A program made the translations under genes and the position numbers. A DNA stretch of 64,000 nucleotides from Cryptomeria japonica. Lineage: Eukaryota; Streptophyta; Pinopsida; Cupressales; Cupressaceae. The stretch covers positions 768,351,830-768,415,829 of the forward strand of contig NC_081408.1 in NCBI RefSeq assembly GCF_030272615.1. The letters are read 5' to 3'. The notes beneath the pieces are model-generated. The model was not told the DNA's origin. It worked only from the letters and a program-made list of their open reading frames with translations, and did no database searches. Each line of letters opens with the position of its first letter. Position 1 is the stretch's first letter. Shown here one piece after another: positions 58,701 to 64,000 of the stretch.

Positions 58701-59009
58701 GCTAAGGATCTTAGTGAATCCTGGGGTTTCAACAATTTTATGTTTAGGTTTTACATTTCTAGAATCATCACAGATAACAGTTTTGTACATGTCCTTGATT
58801 TCTTCATCTCCTATTTCTTCTATGTGGCAATGGATATAAATTCGAGGGTCTTCTACATAAACAACTCCTTTGGGAATTTGGGAGAATGCACCAATGTTAT
58901 CATCCTTTTTAGCTATCTTGGGAACTAGCTGAAACACGAGCCTAGGATGTTTAATAACCTCGACTATAGTAGGGCTTGCTATAAATTCAGGTGCAGAGGA
59001 GGATGCCAT
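55738..59009 (-). pseudogene. ORF2 of B: large unrecognised protein
   Basis: About 1,090 codons from the ATG at 59009. Residues 1-262 are open (58221-59009): MASSSAPEFIASPT, an unrecognised globular domain with FFWLDLVHKITKEVVKAI and SMILGYKATHANRLN. A middle part follows (ETDDHIIETYAKALLEAP, 57771-57962), then a basic nuclear-signal-like linker (VVRKRDPSP, SPRRTRQKQ) and helices (57165-57581, NKLYDSLSADDKEKVENSV). A frame change and an acidic stretch come next, and a 277-residue coiled coil ends it (55738-56571, EEELLKLEREKEIVINKAK). Stops at about 58219, 58062, 57973, 57772 and 57587 mostly look like C-to-T or G-to-A changes from C. The stop at 58062-58064 is also present in C. Confidence 0.7.
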
Positions 59010-59151
59010 GATAATAATTACCTTTATCTGCCTTAGGAAAGATGAATGCTGAAATCATTTGCTTCTTCACTCTAAATGCCTTAGCTCTGGAGATTTCATG
59101 CTCTTCGAGTCTTTGAATTCACAGTGAAGTGAAATGGAGCAAAAACCACTA

Positions 59152-59158
59152 ATTTATA
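59152..59158 (-). promoter_or_regulatory. TATA-like box upstream of ORF2 in B
   Basis: Minus strand TATAAAT, 149 bases before the ORF2 ATG, in the context GACATTATAAA shared with A. Confidence 0.45.
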
Positions 59159-59314
59159 ATGTCAATTTCGCAAACTACCACAATTAATGCATGCCGATTA
59201 AGTAATCACTTAACTTCTTTTGCCGATATAGAAGTAATTTCTACTTTTTACCATCAATCGAGGGAATAATAACATATGTCTCATTTGATTTCCAAACCCT
59301 CAAGGAAACTTTCT

Positions 59315-60031
59315 TCAATTTGATGAAGAGCTTCCTGCCGGTGGAGTACTACTCTATTCTGCCGGCGGAGTATTAATTGGTTCTACCGATGGAGGAGTAT
59401 TTCCAACATTATTTATGTCTGACTTTCTAATCCATTGTTTTGAAAATTCATGCTTAACCTCTTCAACCTTTTCTTTTCCTTTCAAGCTAGGACCATTGTT
59501 GTTTGTCAGTGAGGACTTGCTTCTACAAAACTTAGAAATATGCCCAATTTTGTTACATGCATAACAAGTCACATTATTCTTCTAAATAGCTTTCCCATAA
59601 CCTATGCCGGTTTGTGTTCTACATTGATTATATAGGTGTCCAAATCTTCCACAAACATAACATTTAACATTCATTCTGCAATTTTCAGAGTTATGACCAA
59701 CTTTGTTGCATTTTAAACATTGACTGGTGGGTGCATTGGTGTTCTGATAACTTCTAGATCTACATTGATTTTCTCTATGACCATACTTATTACAGTTAAA
59801 ACATTTTCCATTAAATTTGTAAGCAGTAGGTTGTCTTACCGGTTTACTGTGATCCTATGTGTTTGCAGTATCCGAGCTTTCTCCAACTTCAAAGCCAATT
59901 CCACAAGTGTCACCTTTGGGTTTCTGATTCTTCACCAAGTTACCAAGTTCTTCTGAGCTTTTCTTGAATTTTTCTTCATGCTGATTTGCAATATTTAGTT
60001 CTCTTTCTAAGATCTCTTTCTGCCTCATCAA
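59315..60031 (-). pseudogene. ORF1 of B: zinc-knuckle part
   Basis: The C-terminal half of ORF1: end of the coiled coil (ANQHEEKFKKSSEELGNLVK), GFEVGESSDTANT, and four CCHC knuckles between about 59800 and 59530, the last CYACNKIGHISKFC. The tail repeats TPPAE/TPPAG. Stops: one near 59583 (KAI-stop-KNN) and one at 59354 in the tail; the homologous end is TGA 59315-59317. Element C cuts it at 60031. Confidence 0.75.
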
Positions 60032-60845
60032 TGTTGGCATATCGACACTCCAATGAGACATTGTGTGTGATTGAAGGTTTTGTCATTGATGGTAACCTTG
60101 CAAAGACATTCTACCGGCAAGATATTCTACCAGCAAAGCATTATTCAAGCAAGATAGTGCACCAACATCAGCAAGACCACTTTACACCGGCATCGGCACT
60201 GACACAGAAGAAAAGATGTATACCAGCACAAAGGCCAATAGGATTTTTGATATGTAATATTTTTCTTATTATTATAAGCTGACTTGGAAAATTGTAAAAT
60301 GACTCTTGTATATAAAGGAGATCATTATAGACATTTGTAGGGATAGGTAAGCAAGCATAAAGAAAATTGTTAGACAGACCTAATGTGCGAATTATAGGTC
60401 AAGGGTATATGTAAAGAACAGAGCAAGAACCGGTACTGAATCTGGCATTGGAGATGCTATTATTAAGCATTACAGATCATTGGATTAGTTTAATCCTTAT
60501 TGTAAGTCAGTGTGACTTCTCACTGAGCAATGTGCTCTAGGCAATTGGCCTTCCTGCATGTGCAGGCCCCTATTGTAAGTAATATTCTCTTATTGGCCAG
60601 TAAGTGAATATTGTGGGTCACAAATCCCACTGAGGTTTTTCCCACACCGGGTTTCCTCATTAAACATCTTGTGTTATGGTGTTCTTTTCATGTGGATGTT
60701 TTTGATTATGTTTATTACATTAATTCTTGTATACCGGTACACTGCTACTTTATGTTCTGCATGTTTTATCTTAAGAAAATTTTATTACCGGTCAGATACT
60801 GATTCACCCCCCCCCCCCCGCTCAATATCCGTGGGAACCCTAACA
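60032..60845 (+). repeat. 5' LTR of C
   Basis: 814 bp, TGTTGGCATATCG...CCCTAACA. TATATAAAGG at 60309 is the likely TATA box. A run of about ten C (60806-60820) followed by GCTCAATATCC is the C-rich U5 segment of the family. Confidence 0.9.
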
Positions 60846-60847
60846 AT

Positions 60848-60859
60848 TGGTATCAGACC
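60848..60859 (+). other. Primer binding site of C
   Basis: TGGTATCAGACC, one base from TGGTATCAGAGC. Confidence 0.8.
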
Positions 60860-60916
60860 ATGGTCCTCTATTTTCAGTAGCCTAATAGCTTGAGGAAGAT
60901 CTTAACACCGGTAAAG

Positions 60917-62070
60917 ATGGAAAATCTGATGAAGCAACTTGAAGGAGCTCTTACTGACTATGATGCAGAGAAGTTGAAAAATATCAAATTAGAAGATGAT
61001 TTAAAAGCAGCTCAGGATATCATTCAGGCACTTCAAGAAAATCTTACTGTTACAAGAAATAAAAGAGAACTTTGTGAAAAATTGCAAAATGAGAATCATG
61101 AAAAGGAATCACTTAATGATATAATAAGCAAGTTGAAACAAGAGTTCATGACAACAAAAAATGAAATGCAGGATATGACTATGAGATTTTACAAAGAGAC
61201 TGAGGACAGAAAGAAGAATGAAGAAGAATTGACCAGAAGACTAAGTGATGCAGCTAATGAGAACACAAGACTTAGCTATGAAAATGACATGTTGAAGATA
61301 GATCTGATGCATAATCAGAATGACTCGAATGAACTAATGAGACAAAAAAAAATCTTGGAAAGGGAATTGGAAACTGCAAATCAACACAAAGAAAAATTCA
61401 AGAAAAGCTCAGAAGAACTTGGTACCTTATTGAAGAATCAAAAACCCAAAGGTGACACTTCTGGAATTGGATTTGAAGTTGGAGAAAGCTCCGTACTGCA
61501 AATACTCAGGATCATAGCAAACCGGTAAGACCTCCTAATACTTATAAATTTAATGGAAAATGCTTTAACTATAATAAATATGGTCATAGGGCAAATGAAT
61601 GTAGATCTAGGAATTATCAGAATATCAATCCTCCCACCGGTCAATGCTCCAAATGCAACAAAGTTGGTCATAACTCTGAAAACTGCAGAATGAATGTAAG
61701 ATGTTATGTTTGTGGAAGATTTGGACATCTATCAAATCAATGCAGAACACAAACCGGCATAGGTTATGGGAAAGCTATTCAGAAAAATAATGTAACTTGT
61801 TATGCATGTAACAAGATTGGGCATATTGCTAAATTTTGTGGAAGTAAAGGTACACTGGTAGACAACAAAAGTACTAGCTTGAAAGGTAAAGAAAAGGTTG
61901 AAGAGGTTAAGCAAGAATTCTCAAAGCAATGGATTAGAAAAGCTGATCTAAATATTGGGAATACTCCTCCATTAGTAGAACCAACAAACGCTCCACCGGC
62001 AGGACAATGTGATGCTCCACCGGTAGGACAGAGCAGTGCTCCACCGGCAGGAAGTTTTTCATCTAATTGA
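60917..62070 (+). pseudogene. ORF1 of C: coiled coil plus zinc knuckles
   Basis: The fullest ORF1 in the window, about 384 codons from the ATG at 60917. Residues to about 190 form a coiled coil (LKNIKLEDDLKAAQDIIQAL, DMLKIDLMHNQNDSNELMRQ). A one-base loss near 61492 shifts the frame just after GFEVGESS. Then four knuckles: CFNYNKYGHRANEC (second Cys to Tyr), CSKCNKVGHNSENC, CYVCGRFGHLSNQC, CYACNKIGHIAKFC. A KGKEKVEEVKQEFSKQWIRK helix and a repeat tail of APPAGQ/APPVGQ units end it at TGA 62068-62070. Probably a Gag-like RNA-binding protein. Confidence 0.78.
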
Positions 62071-62226
62071 AGAAAATTATCTTGAGGGTTTGGCAATCTA
62101 ATGACACATGTGCTATTATTCCCTCGGTTAGAGAAAAGAAGTTGAAAATCACTTATTACCGGCAAATAAAGTTAAGTAAATACATTACCGGTGAGCAATT
62201 AATGTGGTAGATAGCGAAAAAGACTT

Positions 62227-62234
62227 TATAAAAT
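62227..62234 (+). promoter_or_regulatory. TATA-like box upstream of ORF2 in C
   Basis: TATAAAAT, 146 bases before the ORF2 ATG, in the same place as in A and B. Confidence 0.45.
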
Positions 62235-62372
62235 AAGGTTTTGGCTCCATTTCATTTCACTGTGATTTCAAACTTTCAGAGAGCACGAAGATTTCTGAGC
62301 TAAGGCATTTTGAGCAAGAAGCAAGCACACTCCAAGCAATCATTCATCCAAGACAGAAAAAGGTATTTTATC

Positions 62373-64000
62373 ATGGCATCCACCTCTGCAATTGAATACA
62401 TAGCGAACCCTACTATTGTGAAAGTAATTAAAAGACCTAGGCCCGTATTTCAGTTGGTCCTCGAAATAGAAAAGAAAGATGATACCTTAGGTGCATTTTG
62501 TCAAATCCCTAAAGGTGTTGTATATGCTGAAGACCCTAGAATGTATATTCACTGTAATATTGAAGAGCTAGGAGATGAGGAAATCAAAACCATGTACAAA
62601 ACCGAGATATGTGATGATACCAGCAATATCAAAGCTGAACACAAAATCATTGAAACCCTAGGATTCACAGAAATCCTTAGTATTCCTGAATTTCCTAAGG
62701 ATGTGATTAGGATAGTATTAAGCAGAGTTCATGGAGAATTTTTTTGGTTAGATACAATTCATAAGATCACCAAGCAAGTGGTAAAGGCTGTCAGCGGGTT
62801 ACCGGCCAGCGGTAAAAGACTAGATAAAAACAAGAAAGTTTCAAATGATTTAGTCATTGACCTAACAGGTGCAACATCTGATAAAAGATCTTTAAGGGTT
62901 AATGATGTAAAGGATACAAATGTGAGATTCATAAGCATGATATTAGGTTACAAAGCCACTCATGCCAATAGACTCAACTTAGTTTCAAAGTTTGTGCATT
63001 AAGAGTGCTTATGACTTAATAACCAACAATATAAAAATTGACATCTGTGAATGGCTAAAGGATGAACTAATAGACAACCTTGGAAAGATAAAGAAGGATA
63101 AGAAATGAACCTTCAGATTTGGAAATCTGTTAGTGTGTCTAATTCTTCATATAACAAAACAAGTTCCCGGTATAGGATATAAAGAATTTGGATATGACAT
63201 ACCAGTAGGAAAGCAACTGACAGAACTGTTCAATACCATGGGTGAGAATAAGGAAAACAACATTCATGACCTTTTCCAAGCACTAAAGACGAAAATGAAG
63301 AAAAGGACAAGGTTATCATAGAAGATTGTAGACAAATACAAAGATGATATATGCTTTGTTATCAAAAAGGATGAAATATGGATGGAAGCAGTCATCCCTA
63401 GGACAATTTGGGTAATAGAAATGGGCTATGAAACAGATGACCACATAGTTGAAACTTATGCCAAAGCACTTCTGGAAGCCCCCAATGAACCTAAAGAAGA
63501 AATATTTGGTAGTGCTGAAAACATAGAAAGCCAAATTCAATCAAAGAAAAGAGTGAAAAAGGTTGAGGCAGTTGTGAGGAAAGGATCCAGACAAGAAAAA
63601 GCCATTAAGGAAGATGTATTAAAGAAAACCGGCATAACTGAAGATGAGTTGGCAGCCCCACAACCTGAAGCTCATCTATCACCGGTAGGTACTTCCTCAG
63701 AAGGAGATATGCCAGCAACTTTTAAAAGAGTTGTTAGGAAAAGAGATCCCTCACCGGAAACCACTCCTTCACCTAGAAGGACAAGGCAGAAGCAACAAGC
63801 TGTGAGATCTCTGATCAGAAAGGTCACACCTAAATAGAAGTTGACTCCTAAGAAAAAGAAAAAGGCAAAAATTGACTTGGCACCTCTAGACATTTTGTTA
63901 AATGAGATCACGAAGGAAGGAAAATTGAAGAACATAAAGAAAATTTATGACACTCTATTGGCTGATGAGAAAGGGCAAGTTGAGGAGAGTGTAATACTAC
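62373..64000 (+). pseudogene. ORF2 of C: unrecognised protein (partial)
   Basis: ATG at 62373 (MASTSAIEYIANPTIVKVIK). Residues 1-205 are open; then one extra base near 62986 shifts the frame. The text continues with WLKDELIDNLGKIKKDKK, stop TGA near 63106, HITKQVPGIGYKEFGYDIPV, stop TAG 63319-63321 (also in B), then a 151-codon open part (63382-63837) with ETDDHIVETYAKALLEAP, the basic linker KRVVRKRDPSPE and SPRRTRQKQQ. A TAG at 63835 and further helical text follow to the edge. Same architecture as B; the coiled-coil C-terminus is beyond the window. Confidence 0.7.

Larger units (their letters stand above)
54744..60031 (-). mobile_element. Element B: pol-less two-gene LTR retrotransposon, interrupted by C
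   Basis: On the minus strand from the right: ORF1 (cut at 60031 by element C), spacer with TATA, ORF2, polypurine tract, 3' LTR 54744-55541. Only 196 bp separate the ORF2 stop from the LTR and the ORF1-ORF2 gap is about 300 bp, so there is no room for pol. The start of ORF1 and the 5' LTR should lie beyond 64000. It belongs to the same family as A and C. Confidence 0.85.
60032..64000 (+). mobile_element. Element C: pol-less two-gene LTR retrotransposon inserted in B
   Basis: LTR 60032-60845, primer site, ORF1, spacer with TATA, ORF2 running off the right edge. It sits inside ORF1 of its own family member B in the opposite orientation. The left flank is ATCAA; the other side of the target duplication is beyond 64000. 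Confidence 0.85.

Noticed and set aside
1-64000. CRISPR arrays, rRNA or tRNA genes, bacterial-type operons
   Set aside because: No regular spacer array, rRNA text or full tRNA cloverleaf was seen; everything fits plant nuclear repeats.

Overview
This window looks like nuclear DNA of a seed plant with a large, repeat-rich genome (a gymnosperm is my guess from the nesting depth; the sequence alone does not prove it). I see no intact host gene, rRNA, tRNA or CRISPR. Almost every base belongs to LTR retrotransposons, nested several layers deep and mostly decayed.

Layout. The oldest scaffold on the left is a Gypsy element D (minus strand; 5' LTR 35331-36009) whose body is split into three pieces (2510-3734, 24738-25029, 33616-35330) by later insertions. 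The first insertion is a Copia tandem, 3735-24737: three LTRs and two internal regions (LTR-body-LTR-body-LTR, minus strand), with a 1.8-kb solo LTR (6535-8345) and a 5.36-kb unit G (11317-16679) inserted in the left body. The second is a solo LTR of the same 1.8-kb family (25030-33615), itself split by a young, nearly intact Copia element H (25826-32937, plus strand). At the left edge, element A (1-2509, minus) interrupts D. To the right lie a complete Gypsy chromovirus E (36470-44323, minus, 5-bp target duplication), a truncated Copia F (45955-about 51150, minus) carrying a TIR-bounded DNA element, a poorly resolved decayed stretch (51.2-54.7 kb), and finally two copies of one family inserted one inside the other: B (54744-60031, minus) and C (60032-64000, plus).

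Most interesting content. A, B and C are one family of LTR elements with no protease, integrase or reverse transcriptase. They carry two genes: ORF1 (coiled coil plus four CCHC zinc knuckles) and ORF2 (about 1,090 codons, unrecognised N-terminal domain, basic linker, C-terminal coiled coil). A TATA-like box sits 146-150 bases before the ORF2 start in all three copies. Their PBS, polypurine tract and LTR ends match the Copia elements in the same window, which suggests that Copia enzymes move them in trans. Unit G carries a second unrecognised protein of about 1,040 codons, on a TG...CA unit with a 5-bp target duplication but no visible LTR pair. Copia H has a 5' leader with five copies of a hairpin whose paired bases covary, and an antisense fragment that looks like a captured host exon.

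Decay. Many stops are explained by C-to-T or G-to-A changes (CAG/CAA to TAG/TAA, TGG to TAG), as expected for methylated plant repeats. H is the exception: its LTRs differ by only about four substitutions plus a CT-repeat length difference.
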